64,000 nt of DNA from Alteromonas genovensis (GCF_010500895.1 NZ_JAAAWO010000012.1:62001-126000), one strand, 5' to 3'. Positions 1-8,686 are shown, counted from the stretch's first letter. Notes: generated by a model from the sequence alone, not told the origin. Made by a program: numbers and translations.

Positions 1-783
1 TTGAGCGCTCTCTGAAAGCTCTAGGGTTATTTTTGTATCACTATCGCTAAACAATGGTATGTACTGCGTAATGAGCTGTGCTTGGTTTGAGGGGATAAAA
101 GATAACCAAGACAGCTCGTCTACGCCGTTTACACGTTTATAATTTTCTTGAGCGTCACTCAGCGTACTTTGCTTAAAAATGATGCTGTCTTGTTTTTCTG
201 CCACAATTGCGACATCAGACAACGTAATTGATTTCAAACGCGCTAAAACGGGTTCATCGATTTTAAAGCCAATAGCAGCGATAGCGATGGGGTTGGGCGC
301 TTCAACAAGTAAAAGTAACACTTGATAAAGCTCATTATTCACTACAATAAATGCATTCTGGCCACCCTGTTGTAGCGCATTTTGCACTAGTTGAGGGTGG
401 GGGAATTGCTGTCCCGATTGTAATCCTTTAGAGGTGCTGCTGGTAATACTGCCCGACAGCGATAGCAACGCCATCACGTCTGCGCCAACTCGGTTACCGT
501 GATTTTCTAATGTACTTGTAATGGTGGCGTTATCTTGAGATGCTACTGCGCTTTTAAAGCCGAAATCATCGGTAAGTACTCTTGCGTTGGTAAACAACTG
601 TTCTTCACGGTTACTGAAAACCTCTGCTACCACGTAGCGTGCAACCTCAAGACTCTCTGCTAATTCGCGCTTGGCATGTTCAGTGGTCGACGACCACACG
701 CTCAACAGTATGGCTAGCGTTGACAGCAAGACAAGCCCTGCCGCGAGTCTAAATACGTGTTGATTGAGAGAATAAGACTTCAA
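1..783 (-). CDS. Membrane sensor protein, N-terminal part (cut by window edge)
   Basis: The minus-strand frame is open from a TTG start at 783 to the window edge (261 codons), so the C-terminal part is missing. The protein begins MKSYSLNQHVFRLAAGLVLL, a short cytoplasmic tail followed by one membrane helix at about residues 12-30. A soluble region of more than 220 residues then follows, as expected for a periplasmic dCache/CHASE-like ligand-binding domain. Such domains normally precede a second membrane helix and a GGDEF/EAL or chemoreceptor output, which would lie outside the window. It starts 8 nt after the stop of the cupredoxin-like gene (792-1526), so the two are probably cotranscribed. 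The TTG start is chosen because no ATG or GTG lies close by and the stretch after it reads well as an uncleaved signal anchor. The output domain cannot be known from this window. Confidence 0.6.
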   Translation of the reverse strand, partial: MKSYSLNQHVFRLAAGLVLLSTLAILLSVWSSTTEHAKRELAESLEVARYVVAEVFSNREEQLFTNARVLTDDFGFKSAVASQDNATITSTLENHGNRVGADVMALLSLSGSITSSTSKGLQSGQQFPHPQLVQNALQQGGQNAFIVVNNELYQVLLLLVEAPNPIAIAAIGFKIDEPVLARLKSITLSDVAIVAEKQDSIIFKQSTLSDAQENYKRVNGVDELSWLSFIPSNQAQLITQYIPLFSDSDTKITLELSESAQ

Positions 784-791
784 TGGTTACC

Positions 792-1526
792 TCAACCGCC
801 AAACCGGCTAGCACCGAAAGTACGCTTTTTGGTCGGCGGAGCGCGGCGGACTAACTTAACGCTCGCAATAGAGGTACTGTCGCTCTCTTCTAGCATTACT
901 TTCACTTTTAGGCTGCCATCTATCGATAAGTCTTTGTGCCACACTATCACAGATTCAGGCACTAACTGGTCAAAGCTCGCTATGCCGTTACTGTCAGACA
1001 CGCTAGTTATTTCTCCATCTGACACGTAAATATGCCCTACCATACCGTCATGTATATTACAGCCAAGTGTGCCAATACCTGCCTTATCAAACAGAACAGG
1101 ATCGACATTTGAGCCTTTATACAGCTTTATTTCGAACGGTTTAGTGGGGGAGAAACTATAAACGTGATGACGTATATCATCACTGTTGGGAAATTTGACC
1201 CTTTGGCCTTTTTGAATGGCGATTACACGAGGTAAAAACTGCTTATCTACTTGGTCCATGATGGCCACCTGCTCACCATCGCTTTGAATACTGCCCGTAG
1301 CAGCGTGCTTTGCAGTTTCTTGATGAGTGGTGGCAGTTACGCTGGGGGACGTGTTTAGCTCGTTGGGTACAGGGAGAAATGCGACCACAGCATTGCTGAC
1401 AGGCTTATTGTTTTGGTCGACAACGGTCACCGTGCTGGTAGCTGCAGCGCAGGACAGTGAAAAGCTCAACGTAAAAAGTAACGCATAATTCAACAACGTT
1501 CGAAATTCAACAACTTTTTTAACCAT
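792..1526 (-). CDS. Cupredoxin-like (methylamine utilization-type) secreted protein
   Basis: About 244 residues. The ATG at 1526 is preceded by a GGAAG ribosome site. A farther upstream in-frame start at 1589 only adds a non-conserved stretch. The N-terminus is a signal peptide ending near SCAAA. The C-terminal half carries a plastocyanin-like fold with candidate type 1 copper ligands: a histidine in RHHVYSF and the C-x2-H-x2-M set in GCNIHDGMVGHIYV. This arrangement is typical of periplasmic proteins annotated 'methylamine utilization protein' in marine gammaproteobacteria, where the link to methylamine is not established. The protein ends 8 nt before the membrane sensor gene, suggesting a periplasmic copper or redox protein that works with that sensor. 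The functional link is inference. Confidence 0.72.
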   Translation of the reverse strand: MVKKVVEFRTLLNYALLFTLSFSLSCAAATSTVTVVDQNNKPVSNAVVAFLPVPNELNTSPSVTATTHQETAKHAATGSIQSDGEQVAIMDQVDKQFLPRVIAIQKGQRVKFPNSDDIRHHVYSFSPTKPFEIKLYKGSNVDPVLFDKAGIGTLGCNIHDGMVGHIYVSDGEITSVSDSNGIASFDQLVPESVIVWHKDLSIDGSLKVKVMLEESDSTSIASVKLVRRAPPTKKRTFGASRFGG

Positions 1527-1694
1527 GGCTTCTTCCTTTCGTTGTTTTGGTTTTACTAAACATAGCAGTATTTGTACTTCTACGTACATTAAAAACTAAA
1601 CAATATTACGACGTTGATTGAACGCTAGTTATTAATTTAAATCAAATAAAACAGATGAAACACCTAGTAGCACGTTCTTTATGTAAAATCGGTG

Positions 1695-1913
1695 CTACTT
1701 TATAAATGTCTGTATGTAAAGCTGCTCTACCTTGTCTCTCGCCCACTGAGTTTTGCGTAAAAATTTAAGCGACGATTTAATCGAGGGATCGTTATTAAAG
1801 CAATTAATTCGAATGCGATAGTACAACCCTTCCCATCCGTAACGTTCGTGCAGATGAGTGACGACTTTCTCGAGGGTGAGTCCGTGAAGGGGGTTATTTG
1901 GTTGTTCAGTCAT
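1695..1913 (-). CDS. VF530 (DUF2132) family DNA-binding protein
   Basis: A 72-residue protein starting [20 protein letters not shown]. It matches the small conserved family named after Vibrio fischeri VF530 along nearly its whole length, including NPLHG near the start and the [20 protein letters not shown] core. Members are small basic proteins with a helical fold proposed to bind DNA; the cellular role is unknown. The ATG at 1913 is preferred over one at 1955 because the family begins just before the NNPLHG motif. It stands alone between the cupredoxin gene and the XRE regulator, on the same strand as both. Confidence 0.8.
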   Translation of the reverse strand: MTEQPNNPLHGLTLEKVVTHLHERYGWEGLYYRIRINCFNNDPSIKSSLKFLRKTQWARDKVEQLYIQTFIK

Positions 1914-2101
1914 GTGGTAGCCAAGCGTGTTTTTTAATATAGTAACATAACTCAATTAGCCATCGTAGAAGGCGTCACGATCATATCAGTGGTTTGTCAG
2001 CGCTTGTCTGAATGTACCAAAAAAATTAGTTTGAGCGTGTTCAGAGTTACACTTAGGGTAACATCATTACTCTACTTTGATCCTGATATACCCTTACCAC
2101 T

Positions 2102-2836
2102 CTAATTTCGTTTCATGTTCTCAAAGAGCGAAGGCTCCCAAGGCCGCATTGCCATGAGTAACCCCACATGCTGACGCTCTTCAATTGGCAAGTCGTTGTC
2201 TTCGCTGCTTAGTTTGGCTGCTTCTTGCCTAAGCTGTTCTAAGCGTCGTTGAATAATAGAGATAGATGATTTTGAATAGCGACCTCGCAAGTAAAAGCGA
2301 AACATCCACGTCTCGTTTTTCTTCGGGTCCATAAACTTCACCATGACTTCTTTTTCCATGAATTTCTCTAGCGGTCCACCGGGGATCCAGCGAAAATCTT
2401 GAGCAATAAGCAGCTTATAATGGTTGTTCGGCAACAGTTCGATAAGCTTAAGTCTATCGAGGGTTGTCATTAGCTTAATGCCTTCCACTTCATCAATATC
2501 GTAATATTCGATAAGTTCTGAAAAGCGCCAACCGTCTCTTACACACACCGCGGCAAGGAGTAACTTGGGGTTGGCGAGCAGCTCCATTTCTTGTTGTTCA
2601 GATAGCTGTGAAATCTTCTCTTGCTGTTTTTGTGAAAGACTAAATAAGTCGCTTAATGACAAATCTAAGCATTCGCAAATCTGCTCTAATTTATCCAGGC
2701 TAAACGCTTGTAGCGAAAAATTGCGCTTCACGCTTGCCTCGCTCACGCTAAGCGTTTCTGCAAGCTGCTTATAGGTGAATCGCCGTTCGCGTAAGCATTG
2801 TTTTAATGTGTCGTAGACAAGACTGATTTGGCTCAT
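2102..2836 (-). CDS. XRE-family helix-turn-helix transcriptional regulator
   Basis: 244 residues. The first 60 or so form an HTH of the Cro/CI type: RRFTYKQLAETLSVSEASVKR contains the turn, and LDKLEQICECLDLSLSDLF the following helices. The remaining 180 residues are charged and helical with no domain I can name, so ligand or partner is unknown. It is transcribed away from the small secreted protein/DUF2145/YiaAB run starting at 2968, with a 131-bp shared upstream region. It could regulate that run or itself. The start ATG at 2836 is the first methionine of the HTH and is well placed. Confidence 0.72.
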   Translation of the reverse strand: MSQISLVYDTLKQCLRERRFTYKQLAETLSVSEASVKRNFSLQAFSLDKLEQICECLDLSLSDLFSLSQKQQEKISQLSEQQEMELLANPKLLLAAVCVRDGWRFSELIEYYDIDEVEGIKLMTTLDRLKLIELLPNNHYKLLIAQDFRWIPGGPLEKFMEKEVMVKFMDPKKNETWMFRFYLRGRYSKSSISIIQRRLEQLRQEAAKLSSEDNDLPIEERQHVGLLMAMRPWEPSLFENMKRN

Positions 2837-2967
2837 GGTATTAATATTCTATACTTGTGGTGTAATTTAATACTACATTAATGATTTTGGTTTACGAAAT
2901 TTATTCTTGCCTCTAGTGTAGAACGTGTTCAGGCAAACCTTGTCTTAACACACTAGGAGCAAGTGAT

Positions 2968-3387
2968 ATGAAAAATACACGTTCAACATTGATATTAACT
3001 GCATTACTAAGTAGTGCGCTTCTTACCCATTCTGTATTTGCAGATGATTCTATTAACCATAGTGGTAAAGCCAGTAAGCACAGTGCGCTAGCCGCATCTG
3101 AAGGTTTAGCGACAACGGCCTCAGTAGCCAGTGCGGTAGTGGCAGTACCTGTGGTACTGACTGGGAGTGTCGTTATGGCGGGAAGCGCTTTGACAGAAAG
3201 CGTGGTGGATGAAAGTGCTCATAGCCTTCATCGAGCAAACCTTCATCGGGCTAGCCATCAATCTTCTGTTGCTCATAACCAGCCTTTGGTTATTACCGAG
3301 ACAATTATTACTGCCGACCCCGCCCCAAACCAAGTGGTTACCACTAAAACTAAAGTAACTACCACTACCACTAATACTAAGCGGTAG
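2968..3387 (+). CDS. Small secreted protein of unknown function
   Basis: 139 residues with a clear signal peptide (charged start, LILTALLSSALLTHS, cleavage near VFA-DD). A 20-residue hydrophobic stretch around residues 50-75 (VASAVVAVPVVLTGSVVMAG) could be a membrane helix or glycine zipper. The tail is rich in Thr, Val and Lys (TTKTKVTTTTT). An AGGAG ribosome site lies 7-8 nt before the ATG. It is followed after 7 nt by the DUF2145 gene, so the two are almost surely cotranslated. I do not recognise the family. Confidence 0.6.
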   Translation: MKNTRSTLILTALLSSALLTHSVFADDSINHSGKASKHSALAASEGLATTASVASAVVAVPVVLTGSVVMAGSALTESVVDESAHSLHRANLHRASHQSSVAHNQPLVITETIITADPAPNQVVTTKTKVTTTTTNTKR

Positions 3388-3394
3388 GTTAGGT

Positions 3395-4204
3395 ATGAAA
3401 ATCTTCTTAACTTCAATCGGGTTTGTCTTTGTACTCTTAATGTCTAGCATTCCAAACGTACACGCGGGAAGCCAGCAACACGGTAAGCCTAGCTTTACGC
3501 CAGAAGCGATTGCGACTTTTTCAAAAGATGTGGAAAAGTATGCGGCAAGTGAAGGCGCTCGGGCGTTTGTTATCGCAAGGCGTGGCAGACCTATAGAAGA
3601 TATGCCAAAAGGTATTCATTTTACCCACACCGCAATTGCTATTTACTCGAGTATTCAGCTGAGCGATGGCAATACGGCCAAAGGCTATGCCATACATAAT
3701 TTGTATCAAGACGCTGAAGATCAGGGCAAAAGTCACTTAATTACTGACTATCCAGTAGATTTTTTCTGGAGTGCTTATGCGCTGGAAGCGGGAATTATTA
3801 TTCCGTCAGCAGAAGTGCAGCAGGCTTTGATAAACCTATACCGCGATGACAACGCTAAGTTACTTCACAACTCTCGATATTCGGTGGTGGCAAATCCGTT
3901 TAATAGCGAACGTCAAAACTGCACTGAGTACACCCTTGATGTATTAAACGCGGCAATGTACTCAACAACTGATATTGCGCAGCTTAAGGTAAATGCGAAA
4001 GCGCATTTTACGCCGCAGAAAGTAAACATGAGCCGGGCTAAACTTGGTGTGGCAAGTCTGTTTAGCGATGGTGTAACGCTGTCAGATCATGGCCGTAAAG
4101 TAGAAACCACCACCTTTGTTAGCCTCGCCCGCTACATGCAAAAGTACGATTTAACGAACAAGGCAGTTACGTTTACCCATACGGGTCAAATAAAGAATAT
4201 TTAG
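3395..4204 (+). CDS. DUF2145 family secreted protein, likely NlpC/P60-like fold
   Basis: 269 residues with a signal peptide (cleavage near VHA-GS). The sequence resembles the DUF2145 family: a histidine in FTHTAIAIY and a cysteine in NCTEYTLDVLNAAMY are in the places expected for a papain-like catalytic pair, and FFWSAYALEAGIIIPS lies between them. The enzymatic activity is not known; a peptidase or amidase acting in the periplasm is inference. It sits between a small secreted protein (7 nt upstream) and a YiaAB membrane protein (10 nt downstream), all on one strand, so it belongs to a three-gene envelope operon. Confidence 0.68.
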   Translation: MKIFLTSIGFVFVLLMSSIPNVHAGSQQHGKPSFTPEAIATFSKDVEKYAASEGARAFVIARRGRPIEDMPKGIHFTHTAIAIYSSIQLSDGNTAKGYAIHNLYQDAEDQGKSHLITDYPVDFFWSAYALEAGIIIPSAEVQQALINLYRDDNAKLLHNSRYSVVANPFNSERQNCTEYTLDVLNAAMYSTTDIAQLKVNAKAHFTPQKVNMSRAKLGVASLFSDGVTLSDHGRKVETTTFVSLARYMQKYDLTNKAVTFTHTGQIKNI

Positions 4205-4214
4205 GAGTTTTACT

Positions 4215-4700
4215 ATGCAAAATCTTAATAAACCCACTAAAGCTTTTCGTATTGCGTCACTAGCAGCACTCGTTGTAGGAGTAGGCGCGTATTTCATCGG
4301 TTTATATAACGCGCCTATGGCCCTGAACGAAAAAGGATACTATTTCACAATCATGTTGTTTGGCTTATTTTCAGTGGTGAGTTTGCAAAAGACGGTACGT
4401 GATAAAATGGAAGGCGTGCCGACTACCAAAGCGTACTTTTTAGCATCAGCTGTGGCCACCGTATCAGCCATCGTATTATTAGTAATAGGTCTATTAAATG
4501 CTGAACTCCTATTGAGTGAAAAAGGTTTTTTCGGCATGGCCTTCACCCTAAGCCTTTTTGCCGCTATCACGGTGCAGAAAAACGTACGGGATAGCCATGT
4601 TATCGGCGAATCACGCAACGCAGGCATCGAGCCTCGCAAGGCCGATAATGAACAAGAGTACAGCGTTTTGGAGGCTGAAAACTCACCAAAAACCGTATAA
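4215..4700 (+). CDS. yiaA: YiaA/YiaB family inner membrane protein
   Basis: 161 residues containing two copies of the YiaAB two-helix unit: FRIASLAALVVGVGAYFIGL with ...LQKTVRDK, then AYFLASAVATVSAIVLLVIG with ...VQKNVRDS. Each unit has two membrane helices joined by a short loop with an (N/S)EKG(Y/F) motif and ends in a conserved (T/N)VRD, giving four helices in total. E. coli YiaA/YiaB are uncharacterised inner-membrane proteins. A GGAG ribosome site precedes the ATG. The gene is last in the run beginning at 2968 and is followed by a palindromic REP-like element. Confidence 0.8.
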   Translation: MQNLNKPTKAFRIASLAALVVGVGAYFIGLYNAPMALNEKGYYFTIMLFGLFSVVSLQKTVRDKMEGVPTTKAYFLASAVATVSAIVLLVIGLLNAELLLSEKGFFGMAFTLSLFAAITVQKNVRDSHVIGESRNAGIEPRKADNEQEYSVLEAENSPKTV

Positions 4701-4708
4701 AAATAAGT

Positions 4709-4762
4709 GGGGTCAGAGAGTGTCTTATGTTATTGAATATAAAAATAACTGGCTCTGACCCC
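4709..4762. repeat. REP-like palindromic element
   Basis: A perfect 10-bp inverted repeat (GGGGTCAGAG at 4709-4718 and CTCTGACCCC at 4753-4762) brackets a 34-nt AT-rich spacer. The GGGGTCAGAG...CTCTGACCCC signature with flanking AAATTTAACGGGG-type sequence is common as dispersed palindromes in gammaproteobacteria and is often associated with REP-associated tyrosine transposases. It is a single copy in this window. It also sits just after the yiaA stop and could act as an RNA hairpin. Confidence 0.5.
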
Positions 4763-4914
4763 GTTAAATTTCCTAGCCCCGTTACATCGTCCAAAACAAC
4801 GCTTATACCTGCAACAAAAAGTGATACACCTACCTAATGTCGAATTGATTCAACTCGATAGCTTGCGTATTCTCAACGTACTTAATTAAATTACTGCAAT
4901 AGGTAATAAACGCT

Positions 4915-5775
4915 GTGTGTGAACTTTTAGGCATGAGTGCCAATACACCAACAGATTTATGTTTCAGCTTCACCGGGCTTACCCGCCGTGGCGGTGAGAC
5001 TGGCCCACATAAAGATGGGTGGGGAGTGGCATTTTACGAAGGTAAAGGCGTCAGGATGTTTCATGACCCCGAGCCTAGCGCTACATCACCCATTGCAGAT
5101 TTTGTTTCTACATTACCCATCAAAAGTAAAACCGCCATCTGCCATATTCGACAGGCGAATGTGGGTAACATCACGTTGGCGAATACTCATCCCTTTGCCC
5201 GTGAGCTCTGGGGTGAATATTGGGTATTTGCGCACAACGGCCAAATACCCAGCTTTTCTGCTGCAAAAGGCATGTATGAGCCTGTGGGCGATACCGACAG
5301 CGAAGCAATGTTTTGCGACATTATGAACCACGTACGACAACATTTGCCGCGAGACACATCGCCCCTGGAATTGGTCGAGTCTCTTGTTTCATTATCTCAA
5401 GCCTATGCCAAGCAAGGTGTCTTTAATTGTCTATTGGGTAATGGCGACTGGTTGTTTACGTTTTGCAGTACCAAGCTTGCCAGTATTACCCGAAGAGCAC
5501 CGTTTGGGCCAGCGTGTTTAAAGGATGTGGAAGTAGCCATAGATTTTGCAGCTGAGACCACACCGAAAGACGTAGTGAGTATTATTGCTACAGAGCCCCT
5601 AACCAATGATGAGCAGTGGGATGTTTACGAGCGAGGGGAATGGAAACTGTGGCAAGACGGAGAAGTGATTGCTGCAGGCAAAGTAGATGTGCCCGAACAT
5701 AAAACAGAATCTAAAATGGTATCTCCCGACCCGGATATTGAAAGAAAACCGTCAACGGATGAGAACCAAGGCTAA
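4915..5775 (+). CDS. yafJ: YafJ-type class II glutamine amidotransferase
   Basis: 286 residues from a GTG start. The protein begins MCELLGMSAN, placing the N-terminal nucleophile cysteine at position 2, exposed after removal of Met. The Ntn-hydrolase domain is highly like E. coli YafJ: RRGGETGPHKDGWG, HIRQANVG, THPFARELWG, FAHNGQ and GDTDSEAMF are all present. Such proteins hydrolyse glutamine and are thought to pass ammonia to an unknown acceptor; the substrate is not known. The C-terminal 25-30 residues are an acidic, low-complexity tail beyond the E. coli length (about 255). The start is fixed by the conserved N-terminus. It is monocistronic by spacing. Confidence 0.9.
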   Translation: MCELLGMSANTPTDLCFSFTGLTRRGGETGPHKDGWGVAFYEGKGVRMFHDPEPSATSPIADFVSTLPIKSKTAICHIRQANVGNITLANTHPFARELWGEYWVFAHNGQIPSFSAAKGMYEPVGDTDSEAMFCDIMNHVRQHLPRDTSPLELVESLVSLSQAYAKQGVFNCLLGNGDWLFTFCSTKLASITRRAPFGPACLKDVEVAIDFAAETTPKDVVSIIATEPLTNDEQWDVYERGEWKLWQDGEVIAAGKVDVPEHKTESKMVSPDPDIERKPSTDENQG

Positions 5776-5809
5776 CGTGTAGTAGTGGCGTTAGTCGCTT
5801 GGTGTTAAC

Positions 5810-5827
5810 AGCGTTAGTTGGATTGGT
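5810..5827 (+). repeat. Left copy of an 18-bp inverted repeat pair
   Basis: AGCGTTAGTTGGATTGGT at 5810-5827 recurs exactly in reverse complement at 9054-9071. The two copies lie outside the accessory genes at 6043-8686. A shorter related copy (GGCGTTAGTCGCTTGG) lies 22 bp upstream at 5788. Confidence 0.6.
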
Positions 5828-6042
5828 CACCACTTGAGCTGACACTTTTAACAACAGAACAAGATCAGATTTGACAGTCTCTAGCGTACGTATAACGAAC
5901 CTTCAGATATGTGGGCGAGAATGATAACTGTAATTAAACCCTTTTTATCTCAAGCATACCGCTTATTGAGAAACAGCGTGCATTGCGCAAAAGATTGAAG
6001 TAGGTTTATCTCTTGATATCCCTAACCATTTCTCCGAATTTT

Positions 6043-7167
6043 ATGAACTACACACTTCCAAAAAATTTCCCAGAGAATGGCCTAGGCGATGAAGTCGCTT
6101 TTGAGTTGATTTCTAGAATAGTTAGAGACAAATCAGCTAATTTAGGTTCGGCGGTTTCCTTTGCACATATGGACCCTCCACCACCGAAAGTAGCGATTGA
6201 AACAACCCGTTTGAACGCGCAATACAATCAAAATTTGCTCCATCCGGATTTGAGCCCATTTGCGACAGAAGCAGAAAGTATAGTGATTGATTGGATTGCT
6301 GATGCTTTTCAAATGCGCAATGGCCATATGTGTGCCGGCTCTACAATCGCAAACCTTACTGCACTCTGGGCTGCTCGTGAGCATGGGGCGAAGTCGATAG
6401 TATGTTCAGCAGATGCCCACCTCTCTGTTGCGAAGTCAGCCCATATCTTAGGTCTGCCTTGTAAGAAAGTCGCAACTGACAAAAATGGGAAAATGGATGT
6501 ACAAGCTCTACCAGACCTCTCGAACGCAGCTCTTGTTTTGACGGCGGGCACAACAGGTCGAGGTGCGATAGATCCATTATCAGGATGGCATTTAGAAGCA
6601 TCGAAGTGGGTACATGTTGATGCTGCTTGGGCAGGTCCGCTCAGGCTCTCAAGATATCGGGCTTTGCTAGATGGTATAGAGTCTGCCGATAGTGTCGCTA
6701 TCTCAGCACATAAGTGGCTTTTTCAACCTAAGGACTCTGCCATTTGTCTTTTTAAAGCGGCGGAGTCTGAGCGTTCTGTAAGCTTTTCTGGCAGCTACTT
6801 GGCTACTCCAAATGTGGGAGTACAAGGGTCACGCGGCGCTGCTGGTATAACTTTATTGGCAACTTTTTTGGCTATGGGGCAAGCTGGCCTAGATCAAAAA
6901 TTACATCAATGCATAAAAGTGGCCGAACAGGTTGCTATTGGCCTTGATGAATTTGAAACGACTGAGCTGTGCTGTATGCCTCAAACTGGTGTTTTCAATT
7001 GGAGGCCTGTGTTTGGTGTTACAGAACAATTAGTTCAAGACCTAAAGGGCGTTTCCTCAAAGGTTATGATTGAAGGCCAACCATGGATGAGGAACGTTGC
7101 AGCCAATCCGCACGCGGACGCAAAAAAGATTTTGAATCGGATAAAAACAATAGTGTCACGGCTTTAA
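6043..7167 (+). CDS. PLP-dependent decarboxylase/aminotransferase-like enzyme
   Basis: About 374 residues from the ATG at 6043 (an in-frame TTG at 6013 with an upstream AGG would add 10). Fold type I PLP features are visible: a GS-x-AN-type early motif in GHMCAGSTIANLTALWAAR, the Asp of HVDAAWAG that holds the pyridine nitrogen, and the Schiff-base lysine in ISAHKWLFQPKDSA. This pattern fits group II (glutamate/tyrosine/DOPA-like) decarboxylases, but the protein is roughly 100 residues shorter than usual (about 470). The C-terminal domain is compact. The amine product cannot be predicted. It has no operon partners, lacks a strong ribosome site, and lies in a block that looks like an acquired segment. 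Confidence 0.7.
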   Translation: MNYTLPKNFPENGLGDEVAFELISRIVRDKSANLGSAVSFAHMDPPPPKVAIETTRLNAQYNQNLLHPDLSPFATEAESIVIDWIADAFQMRNGHMCAGSTIANLTALWAAREHGAKSIVCSADAHLSVAKSAHILGLPCKKVATDKNGKMDVQALPDLSNAALVLTAGTTGRGAIDPLSGWHLEASKWVHVDAAWAGPLRLSRYRALLDGIESADSVAISAHKWLFQPKDSAICLFKAAESERSVSFSGSYLATPNVGVQGSRGAAGITLLATFLAMGQAGLDQKLHQCIKVAEQVAIGLDEFETTELCCMPQTGVFNWRPVFGVTEQLVQDLKGVSSKVMIEGQPWMRNVAANPHADAKKILNRIKTIVSRL

Positions 7168-7199
7168 GCATCTGCTCCTCGTCTTTTTGAACCATTGAC

Positions 7200-7411
7200 T
7201 CTGTAGGGCTGAAGCGTACTATTGCGGACCTTGGCGAACTAAATGAAAGCGACAGATAAGAGGCATGGTATGTTCAAAAGCAGCCTTTTACAGCCAAAAG
7301 AATTTGGTTATCATTCTCTCAACGGGCCCCCTAAAAAGGATCCATGACGATGATGAAATCGTTCATGAGTTTACTGTAGAAATGGGCGATAACAAGCTTC
7401 GACTTATTTGA
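7200..7411 (+). pseudogene. Possible transposase/ORF debris
   Basis: The gap after the PLP gene holds no intact gene but two short readable fragments. One, at about 7183-7258, reads ...LKRTIADLGELNESDR then stop, similar to the N-terminal 'YLGELN' region of some DDE transposases. The other is a 48-codon ORF at 7265-7411 (MVCSKAAFYSQKN...) ending in EMGDNKLRLI, which I do not recognise. Both are short enough to be chance; the transposase reading rests on one motif. Confidence 0.22.
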
Positions 7412-7420
7412 ATGAGAGCC

Positions 7421-8686
7421 TTATTGTTCAACAACTCGCTGACTTAGTATCGTTCTATTTTCGTCCGTGACAACTATCAAAGTCTTTTCGGAACCAACGA
7501 GAATGACCTTCTTATCTAGTTCACTATTGATTACCGTTTTATCATATGGAATAAATTCTAAAAGGTCTTCTTCCTGCGCATATTCATGGCTAAAGACCTC
7601 TACCAAACACGGGTAACTACCTTCACAAAGTGAGGGCTCTAGTTTGATTGCCTCTCGTTCTTTTAGCATCCAATTGGGCTTGTTTGAGAAGTAATTTGTT
7701 CTCGGAGAAAACACCGATACATCCCACTTATTTGGTTCAGATGAATAAAACTCATTTTGGTTATCGAACAGCACTATGGGCTCTTTGTTTTGAAAATGTG
7801 CGAGTACTTTTTCGTAGTTTTGATGCTCAAAAACAGGCTTGCTTTTTTCAGAGAATTTAACTTGATCAATTGTAAGAGGATCAACTCCTATTGCATCTTT
7901 TAAATTTTTTGCCAACCACCCAGACTCATCGATATGTGAATATCCTACGTGAATCAATATTTTTGCGCTGGGATCTTTATCGAAAATGTCGCGTTTTAAA
8001 TTGGCGGCCGCTTCTTTCTCTCTTGTTTGTGTATCACCACCTGAATCATAAGGGATTAATTTGTAGCCTAGCTCAAGTGCGTGACTGATCATATAGGCAA
8101 ACAAGGGTTCTTGGGTGTAGTAGCCAGAATTGCGTTTGAGAGGGCCGTCAAAGGGTAAAGCTTCACTACTACTTAAAGCTTCTAGAGCAAAATATCGGAA
8201 ACCGCTATCCCACAGACCTTCAAGTAGGTCATAGGTCAAAGCACGATGTTGAGCGATATGATGAGCTTCATTTACCATTACAACAGTTTGAGTTCTAGCA
8301 ACATCTAGAATAGCCTCTACCGCAGGCGTTGCATTAAATACACTTAGGTCTAAGGCTGGCTTATCATCTTTTTTTATGGATTGGCCAATATCTGCAATAG
8401 CTAACGCTCTTCTATGCTCACCAGCAAACGAGAAATATGTTGATGAATACTGAGCAATAATATCTGTCGCGACGGGATCCTCATCATATACATCAAATAA
8501 TGCTTCAGACTTAACAAGTTTTTGCAGTAGTGTGCTTTCTTTGTTGTCTAACTCTTTTCCAATTTCTGTAGCTTTTCTCAAAAACTCTTTTTGATACTCT
8601 TGCTCATTAGATGTGACTTCGGATGCTTGAGAATTCAGTGGTATTAAAGTCACTGCCACGGCAATGAGGATATGGTGCCAGTTCAC
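7421..8686 (-). CDS. Secreted EreA/ChaN-like (haem-binding uptake/esterase superfamily) protein
   Basis: 421 residues with a signal peptide (MNWHHILIAVAVTLIPLNSQAS). The central region (about 125-280) has the layout of the EreA/ChaN-like superfamily: VVMVNEAHHIAQHRAL corresponds to the GE-x-H motif, followed by LWDSGFRYFALEAL, and later ILIHVGYSHIDESGWLA with a conserved histidine. Residues around 330-400 contain a Cys pair (CEGSYPC). The substrate is not predictable. The gene is alone, convergent with the PLP gene and divergent from nothing nearby, within the block bounded by the 18-bp repeat. It could be an outer-membrane-associated hydrolase; that is inference. Confidence 0.55.
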   Translation of the reverse strand: MNWHHILIAVAVTLIPLNSQASEVTSNEQEYQKEFLRKATEIGKELDNKESTLLQKLVKSEALFDVYDEDPVATDIIAQYSSTYFSFAGEHRRALAIADIGQSIKKDDKPALDLSVFNATPAVEAILDVARTQTVVMVNEAHHIAQHRALTYDLLEGLWDSGFRYFALEALSSSEALPFDGPLKRNSGYYTQEPLFAYMISHALELGYKLIPYDSGGDTQTREKEAAANLKRDIFDKDPSAKILIHVGYSHIDESGWLAKNLKDAIGVDPLTIDQVKFSEKSKPVFEHQNYEKVLAHFQNKEPIVLFDNQNEFYSSEPNKWDVSVFSPRTNYFSNKPNWMLKEREAIKLEPSLCEGSYPCLVEVFSHEYAQEEDLLEFIPYDKTVINSELDKKVILVGSEKTLIVVTDENRTILSQRVVEQ

